Positions 7,798 through 16,069 of a stretch of DNA of 64,000 nucleotides are shown here, piece after piece. The translations under genes were made by a program, and so were the position numbers. Each line of letters begins with the position of its first letter. Positions within the stretch are counted from its first letter, which is position 1. Under the pieces are notes generated by a model. The model was given only the letters and a program-made list of their open reading frames with translations. It made no database searches and was not told the DNA's origin. Source of the DNA: an uncultured Chelatococcus sp. (GTDB lineage: Bacteria; Pseudomonadota; Alphaproteobacteria; Rhizobiales; Beijerinckiaceae); the NCBI GenBank assembly GCA_937863995.1, contig CALMIK010000014.1:1-64000 (forward strand). The letters are read 5' to 3'.

Positions 7798-9129
7798 ATG
7801 CCGATTCGTCCTCTCGCCGCTCGCATCACGAAGCTCTTGCCTGTCCTCGTGCGTTACGGCGCGGGCATCGGTGTGCGCGGGCTCGAGGTCGTCGGCAAGC
7901 TCGGTCTTTATATGCTCGCCGCGCGGTCGCTCGGCGCGCACGATGCGGGCATGTTCTTTCTGTGCCTGACGTGGGCGGGCCTTGCGGCATCCATCGCCCG
8001 CATGGGGCTCGACCGGGCGCTCACGCGTCATGTCGCGGCGGAACTCGCCGTGGGCGCCGGGCGCGCGGCGCGGGCCGACGTGATATCGGGCATGATCTGG
8101 TCCATGCTCGCCTCGCTGGTGGCGGGGGCGCTTACTTATGCGGTGGCGCAGCCAGCCGCGCTCTATCTGTTCGCGGAGCCAGCATTGGCGGGGCCGTTTG
8201 CGCTGGCAGCCTTCGCCATTCCGCCGCTCGCGCTCAGTGTGATGGTGGGCAGCGTGCTCGCCGGTCTGCAGCAGGGCGTGCTGGCGCAGTTCGTGCAGAA
8301 TGCGCTGTGGCCGCTGCTGACCCTGGTGGCGCTGGTGGCCTTTGCCACGAAGCTCGATGAGCTGCTGCTGGCGATGATCGCCTCCATGACGATTGCGGGT
8401 CTCGCGGGCCTGGCGCCGATCGTGCGCTGGTTCCTCCGTGCCGGTGATGCCACCGCTTCCGTGGCGGTGGAAGGAGAGGGCATGGGTGCGGGCATGGGCG
8501 CCGCTGCCGCGCTGCCGGGCTTGTGGCGCACGGCCCTGCCGCTGTCGGTGGTTGAGATCATCCAGGTGTCGCTCGTCTCGCTGCCGATGCTGGCGCTGGG
8601 CGTTTTCGCCACTCCGGCGGAAGTCGGCGCGTTCAGCATCGCCCATCGCATCTCGATGCTGATATTGGTTGTGATCATGTCGATCGGCGCGATCGCGGCG
8701 CCATCCTTCGCCGCCTGCCACCGGCGCGGCGAGATCGACGAGCTGCGCCGCATCAATCGGCAGACGCGCCTCGTCGTGCTGCTGTTCGGGCTGCCGGGCA
8801 TCGCCGTGATGGCGCTGTTTCCCGCGACGCTGCTCAATCTCATCGGGCCGGGGTTCGATATCGCCAGAACGGCGCTGATCATCATGGCGATGGGGCAGCT
8901 CGTCAGTTGTCTGCTGCCGTGTCAGGACATCGTGCTGGCCATGACGGGGCACGGGGCTTATCTGCGCACGCTCAACCTCATCCAGTTCATCACGTGCGTC
9001 GTTCTCGGCGCCTTGCTGCTGCCGGCATTCGGGGCGTCGGGCGCGGCGCTCGTGGCGGCGATTGGCGTTGCCCAGGGCGCTATCGGAACGACACTGATGC
9101 TGCGCCGCGTGATGCCGGGCGCATTCTAA
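7798..9129 (+). CDS. Wzx-like polysaccharide flippase (MOP superfamily)
   Basis: A 443-residue, highly hydrophobic protein with about 12-14 predicted membrane spans. The polysaccharide-synthase N-terminus (VRYGAGIGVRGLEVVGKLGLYMLAARSLGAHDAGMFF) is typical of Wzx/RfbX flippases. These move undecaprenyl-linked repeat units from the cytoplasmic to the periplasmic face of the inner membrane. It is the first gene of an exopolysaccharide locus on the same strand, although 770 bases separate it from the co-polymerase gene. A short Gly/Ala/Met-rich insert (about residues 218-240, with GEGMGAGMGAA) breaks the membrane pattern in a cytoplasmic or periplasmic loop. Specificity cannot be inferred. Confidence 0.85.
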   Translation: MPIRPLAARITKLLPVLVRYGAGIGVRGLEVVGKLGLYMLAARSLGAHDAGMFFLCLTWAGLAASIARMGLDRALTRHVAAELAVGAGRAARADVISGMIWSMLASLVAGALTYAVAQPAALYLFAEPALAGPFALAAFAIPPLALSVMVGSVLAGLQQGVLAQFVQNALWPLLTLVALVAFATKLDELLLAMIASMTIAGLAGLAPIVRWFLRAGDATASVAVEGEGMGAGMGAAAALPGLWRTALPLSVVEIIQVSLVSLPMLALGVFATPAEVGAFSIAHRISMLILVVIMSIGAIAAPSFAACHRRGEIDELRRINRQTRLVVLLFGLPGIAVMALFPATLLNLIGPGFDIARTALIIMAMGQLVSCLLPCQDIVLAMTGHGAYLRTLNLIQFITCVVLGALLLPAFGASGAALVAAIGVAQGAIGTTLMLRRVMPGAF

Positions 9130-9895
9130 AGAATTTCGAGGCTTCGTAGAAACGTGAGAACGGTTTAATATTCTGATTTAATTCATTTTATTCGCGCAAG
9201 TCTGTATCTGCTTTGGTTGAATGCGCTCTATGTGCGGCGTTGTCCGGATACCCTTGTTTCTTAAGTTCAGGTGGTTTTGGCGAGGCAGGGCTGTGCTCTT
9301 TGCTTTATAAGCTGCGTCTGCTGGATGTGTGCTGCAAATGGGTGAGCTGCACTACGAAACCGATACGGCACCAATGATTTGCAGTGAGTCTTGAAGCCGG
9401 CGCGCAGCAGGTGCATCGGGTTTCGCGCCGTGGCGGAATGACACTATCAACAGAATTTGGTGTCGCAATCCGCGCACTGGCCGGACACGCCCGGCATGAT
9501 GGCGCCTCATGTTGGTTGTATAATTTAAGTATTTGATTTTATTGATATAAATATGAATTTATTGCCGCTGCTCCAGCCCGCCCGGCACCCCGGGGACAAC
9601 AGCGAGTTACAATGTGGGGTAAGCTGAAAAAATATGTCGAATTCATATAAATGCAAATTAATTCAATTATTTGAGGCAATGTGTCGATTTGCCTCCGTAC
9701 AGCGTAATAGGAACGTGCCTGCAACTTGGGAACATGGTTTATAATTCGTTACGTTCGCTTGGCAATATCGTCCCGCGAATCACCAGTAACCGCTCCTATG
9801 AGTTCCAACACAATGCACTGGCAGTTTTCGAGGCATCCGCGGCTCGCGGACGTCAGTTCACCGTTTGGTGCGGCCTGCCGTGGGATGGGCTGCTC
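9130..9895. other. Long AT-richer intergenic region before the exopolysaccharide export genes
   Basis: About 770 bases, clearly lower in GC around 9160-9200 and 9510-9680 than the flanking genes. A reading frame in phase with the co-polymerase gene opens at 9671, but its first 75 residues show no family likeness, so I treat it as untranslated or promoter sequence. The AT-rich tracts (for example TATAATTTAAG near 9520) are plausible promoter elements. No RNA family was recognised. Confidence 0.4.
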
Positions 9896-12064
9896 ATGAC
9901 GGTTACCCGTACCGGTGGAGCGGAGCGCGACGGCGCCCGGCGCCCATTGCCTCCTGCTGCCGGTCCGGAGGGTCGCTGGCGCTCGACGCAGCGGCGGGTG
10001 ACGCTGCGTGACGTGTTGATCGCGGTTTTCTACTATCGGCGCATCGGTATTCTCGCCGCTCTGATCCCGTTGGTGATCGGCATCGTCGCGGCCATGGAGA
10101 CGCGCACCGCCTACACGGCCAGCGGCCTGCTGATGGTGCTCGTCACCCGCGAGCAGTCCGGCAACCAGGGGCTGACCGACAACGGCCCGGCGGTGCTGTC
10201 CATCGAGGGGCTCAAGGCGGTCGAGAGCGAGGTCAGCATCATCGGCAGCGCCGATGTGGTGCGCGCCACCATCGAGGAGATCGGCCCCGACAAGCTGTTT
10301 CCGGACCGGGTGACCTGGTGGCGGCCGATCCTGGCGCTCGTTCGTTCGGACAGCTCCGACGACGACCGGTTGCTGAAGCGGTTCCGTGACGATCTCAGCA
10401 TCCGCCCCCAGTCGGATTCCAACATCGTCGAGGTGAGTTTCCGCCACCCGAACCGGGCGATGGCGATCCTGGCTACCGATACGCTGATCACGAAATATCT
10501 GGAGCGCCGGCGCCGGCTGTTTGACAATCCGCGTTCCGGCTTCCTGGCCGATCACGTCCAGGTGCTGTCGACGCAGCTTGCCGAAATGGAGACCGAGCTG
10601 GAGAGCACCAAGCGCGTCGCCAATGTCATCGACATCGCGCAGGACCGCCTGCTGGCGGCCAATCAGGTCGACAACATCATCCAGCGCACGCGCCAGATCC
10701 GCGAGCGGCGCGAGGCCGTCATCGGCCAGCTTTCCGTCGCCCGGGCGCAGGCGGGCAAGATCGACGACAAGGTTTTCGATTTCACCCAGCGCTCCAACGC
10801 CGCGACCAACGACGACGACAGCAACATGCTGACGCGGCTGCTGGCCGACCGGGTGCAGATGCTCAGCAAATACGCGCCCACGCATCCCGCCATCCAGACG
10901 ATCGACCGCCAGATCGCGGCCGTGCGCGAGATCATCCGCAACCCGGAGCAGAAGATCGCGTGGACCGATCGCGACGTGCGCAACCCCGCCGCGTCGTTCC
11001 TCACCAACATGGTCATCAACCTGACGGTGGAGAGCGACGCCCTCGACCGCCAGCTGGCCGAGCTGGAGGCCCAGCGCGCAACGGCGCAGAAGCGCGTCGA
11101 GGAACTGCGCGAGGTCGACACGCTGCTCACCCGCCAGATGCGTCAGTACGATATCCTCAACACCGCGTATCAGGAATACGTGCGCCGGGCCGAAACCGCG
11201 CGCATGGAAGAGGACGCGGCGGCGCTGCGCACCTCGAACGTGCGGCTCGTCCAGTCGCCGAGCGATGCGGTGACGAGCCGCAACATGGCCCTGCCGTTCC
11301 TTGTCGCCGGCATTTTCGGCAGCGCGCTCTTCGGCGCGGCAGCGGTGGCGAGCGCCACGGCGCTACGTTCCACTTTCATCAGCCCCGGCGAGGTGGAGCG
11401 GGTGTCGCAGCTGCCGTTGCTGGCCGCTTTCCCCGACACGGCCACCGACTTCAGCGCCGCGGGCGCTGCCGGCACGGTGTCGGCGCTGGTCACACGGCTG
11501 TTCACCACGCCGGTGGATGACCGCTCGCTGGCTGTGCTGATGGTGGCCGACGCCGGCGCCGGCGAGGACCGGGATAATCTCGCCGCCGCCATCGCGCGCG
11601 AGCTGAGCGCGGCACGCGGCCAGAAGGTGCTGCTGATCGAAACGTCCGCCGCCACGGGGGGAACACGCGGTCGGCCGCTCGCTGGCGGATCGGCGCTAGA
11701 TGCCTATGGCGTCTCGATCGCCGAGGGGCCGATGGAGGGGCTTCACGTCGCCCGCGCCAGCGGCAAGGAACTGCTCGGCGGGGGCGGGTTCGGCAACGGC
11801 TCGCTGCGCCGGCTTTTCGACGAGTTGCGGACTCAATACGCGGTGGTGCTTCTGTCCATGGAAATTTCCGACAACCTGCCGCTCACCGAGTATCTCGCGG
11901 CCTCCGTCGACGCGGCGCTCATCGTCGTGCGCGCCGAGCGCTCGCGCGAGCCGGCGCTGCTGTGGCTGCGCGACACGCTGCTCGACGCCGGCGGCGGCAT
12001 CATCGGCGTGGTCTTCACGGGCAGGAAGTTCTATTTGCCGGAGAGGATTTACAGATGGTCGTGA
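9896..12064 (+). CDS. Wzc/GumC-like polysaccharide co-polymerase with degenerate kinase domain
   Basis: About 722 residues from the ATG at 9896. An N-terminal cytoplasmic segment precedes a first membrane helix (IGILAALIPLVIGIVAAME), a Wzz-type periplasmic domain with long coiled coils (about 200-430), and a second membrane helix (ALPFLVAGIFGSALFGAAAVAS). The C-terminal domain has the fold position of a BY-kinase. However, its Walker A region reads ADAGAGEDRDN and lacks the GK(S/T) lysine, and there is no C-terminal tyrosine cluster. It probably sets chain length and bridges to the outer-membrane exporter without kinase activity. The OPX gene overlaps its end by 10 bases. A longer start at 9671 is open but has no support. 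Confidence 0.82.
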   Translation: MTVTRTGGAERDGARRPLPPAAGPEGRWRSTQRRVTLRDVLIAVFYYRRIGILAALIPLVIGIVAAMETRTAYTASGLLMVLVTREQSGNQGLTDNGPAVLSIEGLKAVESEVSIIGSADVVRATIEEIGPDKLFPDRVTWWRPILALVRSDSSDDDRLLKRFRDDLSIRPQSDSNIVEVSFRHPNRAMAILATDTLITKYLERRRRLFDNPRSGFLADHVQVLSTQLAEMETELESTKRVANVIDIAQDRLLAANQVDNIIQRTRQIRERREAVIGQLSVARAQAGKIDDKVFDFTQRSNAATNDDDSNMLTRLLADRVQMLSKYAPTHPAIQTIDRQIAAVREIIRNPEQKIAWTDRDVRNPAASFLTNMVINLTVESDALDRQLAELEAQRATAQKRVEELREVDTLLTRQMRQYDILNTAYQEYVRRAETARMEEDAAALRTSNVRLVQSPSDAVTSRNMALPFLVAGIFGSALFGAAAVASATALRSTFISPGEVERVSQLPLLAAFPDTATDFSAAGAAGTVSALVTRLFTTPVDDRSLAVLMVADAGAGEDRDNLAAAIARELSAARGQKVLLIETSAATGGTRGRPLAGGSALDAYGVSIAEGPMEGLHVARASGKELLGGGGFGNGSLRRLFDELRTQYAVVLLSMEISDNLPLTEYLAASVDAALIVVRAERSREPALLWLRDTLLDAGGGIIGVVFTGRKFYLPERIYRWS

Positions 12065-12837
12065 CGACGCGCCCTCCCGGCTCCGTGCTGCTGTGGGTTC
12101 TGCCCTGTGTCCTGCTCGTCGGCTGCGCCGGCGAGGCGCGGCATGAAAAAGCGCTCAATACCGGTCACAGCATCGACTTTTCCGAGCAAAAGCCGGACGG
12201 GTTCGCCGACTGGTCCGACACGCCCTCGGCCTACAGGGTCGGGCCGGGCGACAAGCTCAAGGTCAAGTTCCTGCTGACCCAGGAGCTGGACGAGGGCGTC
12301 ACCGTCACGCCCGATGGCTACATCGGCCTGCGCGCCGCCGGCGGGCAGGTCAAGGTGGAAGGGCGTACCTTGCCCGAGATCGAGGGCAGCGTCCGCTCGG
12401 CCGTCCGCAAGGTCGTGGCGAGCCAGCCGGTCACCGTGTCGCTCGAGGAGGCGGTGTCGTCGAAGATCTACGTCGGCGGCGCGGTGGAGCGGCCCGGCTC
12501 CTATCGCATCACCGACCTGCAGGTGGGCAGCCTGGAGGCGTTGCTGCTGGCGGGTGGGCTGACCACCGAGGCGCGCCTCGGCCAGGTGGCGGTCATCCGC
12601 CGCGGGCCCGAGGGCAAGCCGATGCTGCGCACCATCGACGTTCGCGACATCATCCAGACCGGCGGCACCGCGGATGTGCCGCTGCGCTCGGGCGACGTGC
12701 TCTACGTGCCGCGCAGTTCGATCGCCGAGCTCAACCTGTGGGTGAATCAGTTCATCGAGGGGGTCGTTCCCTTCCAGCGATCGTTCAACTATACCATCGG
12801 CTCATATCGGACGACGACCGGCGGCTTCATCCCGTGA
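12055..12837 (+). CDS. Polysaccharide export lipoprotein (OPX/Wza family)
   Basis: A 260-residue lipoprotein precursor: a signal peptide with lipobox LLVGC (Cys about residue 24), then a polysaccharide-export domain (YRVGPGDKLKVKF, VTVTPDGYIGLRAAG, KVVASQPVTVSLEE) and an SLBB domain (KIYVGGAVERPGSYRI, SLEALLLAGG, RSGDVLYVPRS). OPX proteins form or gate the outer-membrane exit for exopolysaccharide and contact the co-polymerase upstream. I chose the ATG at 12055, within the end of the upstream gene, because GGAGAGGA precedes it and the signal peptide begins there. It is shorter than E. coli Wza and resembles ExoF/GumB-type proteins. Confidence 0.9.
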   Translation: MVVTTRPPGSVLLWVLPCVLLVGCAGEARHEKALNTGHSIDFSEQKPDGFADWSDTPSAYRVGPGDKLKVKFLLTQELDEGVTVTPDGYIGLRAAGGQVKVEGRTLPEIEGSVRSAVRKVVASQPVTVSLEEAVSSKIYVGGAVERPGSYRITDLQVGSLEALLLAGGLTTEARLGQVAVIRRGPEGKPMLRTIDVRDIIQTGGTADVPLRSGDVLYVPRSSIAELNLWVNQFIEGVVPFQRSFNYTIGSYRTTTGGFIP

Positions 12838-12868
12838 CGGGATGACGCCGCTGCGGCGGAGGGTGGCG

Positions 12869-13699
12869 ATGACGGCGGTTTCCGAACCTGCGCTCGTAAG
12901 CACAGCGGCCTTGCCCGAGGTGGAGTTTCTCGGTGTCAGGCTCTGCACCCTGGACAAGGCGCAGGTGGCGCGCTGGATCGAGGCGCGTCCGCTCGATGCG
13001 CCGTTCGCCTATTTCGTCACGCCCAACGCGCAGCATTTCGTGTTGCTCGACAGGAAAGCCGACGCCCGGTTCACAGCCGCCTACGATGGCGCCGTCATGC
13101 GCCTGTGCGACAGCCAGGTGGCGCGCGGCCTCGCCCGCGCCCTGTTCGGCCTCGATCTGCCGCTCGTGGCCGGCAGCGACCTGACGGCATGGCTTTTCAC
13201 GCATACGGTCAAGCCCGACGACGCCATCACCGTCATCGGCGGCAGCGACGAGCTGGCGCGGCGTCTGCGTGGCGACTTCGGGCTGACGCGCCTGGCTATG
13301 CATGTGCCGCCCATGGGCTTCATCCGCGATCCGGCCGCGGTCGCCGCCTGCGTCCGCTTCGTCCAGGACAACCCGGCGCGGTACGTGTTCTTCGCCGTCG
13401 GGTCGCCGCAGTCCGAGATTCTCGCTTCCGAGGTCGCCCGCGCTCCCGGCGTCACGGGTTTCGGGCTTTGCATCGGCGGGTCGCTGCTTTTCATCACCGG
13501 GCTTTCCCGGCGCGCGCCCGAAGTCTGGCGGCGGATGGGGCTGGAATGGCTTTACCGGCTCCTGGCCAATCCGCGTGGACACGCGAAGCGGGTATTCGTC
13601 GATTCCCTGCCGCTGCTGTCCATCGTCGCCCGTGAGGCTGCGGCGCGCCGGCGCGGCGGCGCGCGCAAGGAGGGCGGATCGAAGGAGAGGGACGGATGA
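12869..13699 (+). CDS. WecG/TagA/CpsF-family glycosyltransferase
   Basis: A 276-residue cytosolic enzyme of the GT26 family: PNAQHFVLLDRKADARFTAAYDGAVMRLCDS, VAGSDLT, AVGSPQSEILA (family GxPxQE-like site) and the C-terminal membrane-contact region APEVWRRMGLEWLYRLLANPRGHAKR. Members transfer ManNAc, ManNAcA or other hexoses from a nucleotide sugar to an undecaprenyl-PP-linked acceptor. I prefer the ATG at 12869 because GGAGGG lies 5 bases before it; an ATG at 12842 is also in frame. It overlaps the polymerase gene by 4 bases. It is the only clear transferase here besides the priming enzyme. Confidence 0.87.
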   Translation: MTAVSEPALVSTAALPEVEFLGVRLCTLDKAQVARWIEARPLDAPFAYFVTPNAQHFVLLDRKADARFTAAYDGAVMRLCDSQVARGLARALFGLDLPLVAGSDLTAWLFTHTVKPDDAITVIGGSDELARRLRGDFGLTRLAMHVPPMGFIRDPAAVAACVRFVQDNPARYVFFAVGSPQSEILASEVARAPGVTGFGLCIGGSLLFITGLSRRAPEVWRRMGLEWLYRLLANPRGHAKRVFVDSLPLLSIVAREAAARRRGGARKEGGSKERDG

Positions 13700-15063
13700 G
13701 CGCCGGCTTCGATTCCTCCTCGCCGATCGTCCGCCGGCCCTCGGCGCGGATCATCACGCGCGCCCGCTTGCCCGACAGCGCCGGCGCGCAACAGTTCGCG
13801 CCCGCAGGCGCGGACAGGATGAGCACGGTCGCGCTGCTGCTTTTCGTCCTGCCGCTCTTCGGCCAGACGTTCTATTACTTCAACCAGTGGCCGCTTCCCT
13901 ACTTCCTGTCGAAGGGGTGGCCCATTCTCATGCTGCCGTTCTTCGTGCGCGGCATGACCGCCGACCATTTGCCGGCGCGATGGCTGTTCGTGCTGATGCT
14001 ATCCTACATGGTGGGCCTGACGCCCATCGTGTCGATGATCCATTTCGGCAATCCGTTCAGCGACGCCGTGCTGACGACCATCGAGATCTGGCCTTTCGTC
14101 TACTATCCCGCGTTTCTCGGCCTGCTGCTGTGGCTGCGACCGTCCGACGATACGCTGCGCAACTGCGTGGTGGCGCTGGGGCTCGCCACTTACGTGCTCA
14201 TGCTGGTGCTGTGGATCGTTCTGCCGCAGGCCTGGTACACCAGCGACACCATCAATGAGAAATTCCTGATCTACGAGATCGAGCGCGGCTATCGCATCTA
14301 CATGCCGATGTTCTTCGGCATGCTGCTGGTGTTTTATCTCGCCCGCCGCTTTTCCGCCCGCATGGAATGGTGGACGGCGGCGGGGATCGTGGCCTGCTTC
14401 GTGCTGATGCTGATGATCTACAAGCAGCGCACGTCCGTGGGCTCGGCCGCCGTCGTGGTGGCGCTCGTGGGCTGTCCGCCGCACTGGCGGCGCGTGGCTG
14501 CTGCTGCTGCGGGAATAGCGGCCGCGATCGGCCTGTTCGCGCTGCTGACCACGCCGGTGGGCGAGCGGGTGGCAGAGCAACTCGGGGGGTCGCTGCTGGT
14601 GCGCATCAATTCGTTGCGTTCGGTGAGCGACTATATCAACGACAACGCGCTCGACTGGATTTTCGGCCTCGGCACGGTGACGCGCTTCAGCAACGTGACG
14701 TTGGGGGAGGTTCTTGGCAACAAGTTCTTCTTCCTCGCCGACCTCGGCTGGATCGGCGTGATTTTCAAATACGGGGTCGTCGGCGCCCTGTTCGTGGCGG
14801 CCGCCTATGTCGCGGGCTGGCTCATCAGCTTTCGCAACGGCCGGGCGCTCGCGAGCCCGTTCGCGCTGGCGCTGAGCGACTACATCCTTTTCGTGATAGT
14901 AACGACGCTTGTTTATTCTCCGACATTTTTGTCGGGGGAAATGGCGACCGTGCTGGCAATTTCGGTATATCTTGCGCATAGATCGGACATATTCGGCCTT
15001 GCCACCGGTCAGACAGGCCAAGTTGTCCGCGATTCGATCGTTCGTCGGCATTCCAACCTGTGA
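13696..15063 (+). CDS. Wzy-like O-antigen/exopolysaccharide polymerase (O-antigen ligase fold)
   Basis: A 455-residue integral membrane protein with about ten to eleven predicted helices and a large periplasmic loop around residues 170-220 and 290-340. This is the usual arrangement of Wzy polymerases and O-antigen ligases. The stretch FFLADLGWIGVIFKYGVVGALF near residues 345-370 resembles the conserved D-x-G-x(2)-G region of this superfamily. The start overlaps the WecG/TagA gene (ATGA). In this operon its likely job is to join repeat units on the periplasmic face of the inner membrane. Sequence conservation in this family is weak, so the call rests on topology and context. Confidence 0.72.
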   Translation: MSAGFDSSSPIVRRPSARIITRARLPDSAGAQQFAPAGADRMSTVALLLFVLPLFGQTFYYFNQWPLPYFLSKGWPILMLPFFVRGMTADHLPARWLFVLMLSYMVGLTPIVSMIHFGNPFSDAVLTTIEIWPFVYYPAFLGLLLWLRPSDDTLRNCVVALGLATYVLMLVLWIVLPQAWYTSDTINEKFLIYEIERGYRIYMPMFFGMLLVFYLARRFSARMEWWTAAGIVACFVLMLMIYKQRTSVGSAAVVVALVGCPPHWRRVAAAAAGIAAAIGLFALLTTPVGERVAEQLGGSLLVRINSLRSVSDYINDNALDWIFGLGTVTRFSNVTLGEVLGNKFFFLADLGWIGVIFKYGVVGALFVAAAYVAGWLISFRNGRALASPFALALSDYILFVIVTTLVYSPTFLSGEMATVLAISVYLAHRSDIFGLATGQTGQVVRDSIVRRHSNL

Positions 15064-15070
15064 GGATCCC

Positions 15071-15916
15071 ATGCTCCGCAAGATCAAGAAGCTCCTTCAG
15101 GAACCGGCTTTCCGCAGACGCCCGCTGACGGTCACCGGCAGGCTCGTGGCGTGGGCGGGGTGCGTGCTGCTGAAATACCGGCCGGTGTTTTCGCTGACGC
15201 AGGGGGGCGAGAAGTTTTCGGTGCCGCCCACGCTGGGTTACACGCCGCTGAGCGTTTTCCTGCTGCGCGACGAGGTGGAGCCGGAGCTTTACAAGCTCGA
15301 CCTCTACGTGCGTCCCGGCGATACGTTCGTTGACGTGGGCGCGAACATCGGCCTTTTCGCGCTCAAGGCCGCGCGGCTCGCCGGGCCGCAGGGGCGGGTG
15401 GTGGCGGCCGAACCCGGACGCGACGCGCGCGAGCAGCTGGAGGCGAACGTCGCCCTCAACGGCTTCACCAACGTCACGGTGATCGAGAGCGCGCTTTCCG
15501 ACGCGGAAGGGCAGGCGACGCTGCACCATGTCGACAAGGGCAACGACCCGCAGGCCTTTTCGCTGCTGGCGGACGGCACGGAAAAGAGCGGCGAGACCGT
15601 GTCGCTCACGACCCTCGACAAGCTCGTGTCCACGCTCGGCCTCGCGCGCGTTGACTGCATCAAGATCGATGTCGAGGGCTTCGAGGCGCATGTGCTGCGC
15701 GGCGCCGGCGAAACGCTGGCGCGGTGGCATCCCACCGTCATCTTCGAGGCCAACTGTCCGACGCTGCTGCAAAGCGATCTGCCGCGCGACGGGGCGTGGA
15801 AGTTGCTCGAAGCACACGGCTACCGCTTTTTCCGTCTCGACGACGGCGTCGAGACGCCGCTGTCCACGATGCCGGCCGAGTTCGGCAATCTCGTCGCGCG
15901 CTTTCCCGCGCGGTGA
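15071..15916 (+). CDS. FkbM-family methyltransferase
   Basis: A 281-residue protein starting MLRKIKKLLQEP, with a FkbM-type SAM-dependent methyltransferase domain: DTFVDVGANIGLFALKAARL (motif I), VVAAEPGRDAREQLEANVALNG, and DCIKIDVEGFEAHVLRGA. These enzymes O-methylate sugars or polyketides. Here it would decorate the exopolysaccharide repeat unit. The ATG at 15071 begins 8 bases after the polymerase stop with GAGGA just upstream; earlier in-frame codons overlap the polymerase and look like shadow sequence. Confidence 0.85.
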   Translation: MLRKIKKLLQEPAFRRRPLTVTGRLVAWAGCVLLKYRPVFSLTQGGEKFSVPPTLGYTPLSVFLLRDEVEPELYKLDLYVRPGDTFVDVGANIGLFALKAARLAGPQGRVVAAEPGRDAREQLEANVALNGFTNVTVIESALSDAEGQATLHHVDKGNDPQAFSLLADGTEKSGETVSLTTLDKLVSTLGLARVDCIKIDVEGFEAHVLRGAGETLARWHPTVIFEANCPTLLQSDLPRDGAWKLLEAHGYRFFRLDDGVETPLSTMPAEFGNLVARFPAR

Positions 15917-16069
15917 GGCAGGGAGCGGCCAGGGTCGCGGAGAAGGCTTCTCCGTCGCGGCTGGCCGGAGAGCGAATTTCTTCAAGGGATCATACGTGGG
16001 CAATATGCCTGCGCCAGAATGTGCCGGCCGCATCGTGACACAGTGTCCGCTTCGAGGGGGAGCAACAGG

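Noticed and set aside
9671..9895. N-terminal extension of the Wzc-like protein
   Set aside because: The 75 extra residues lack Wzz-family similarity and lie in AT-rich, promoter-like sequence.
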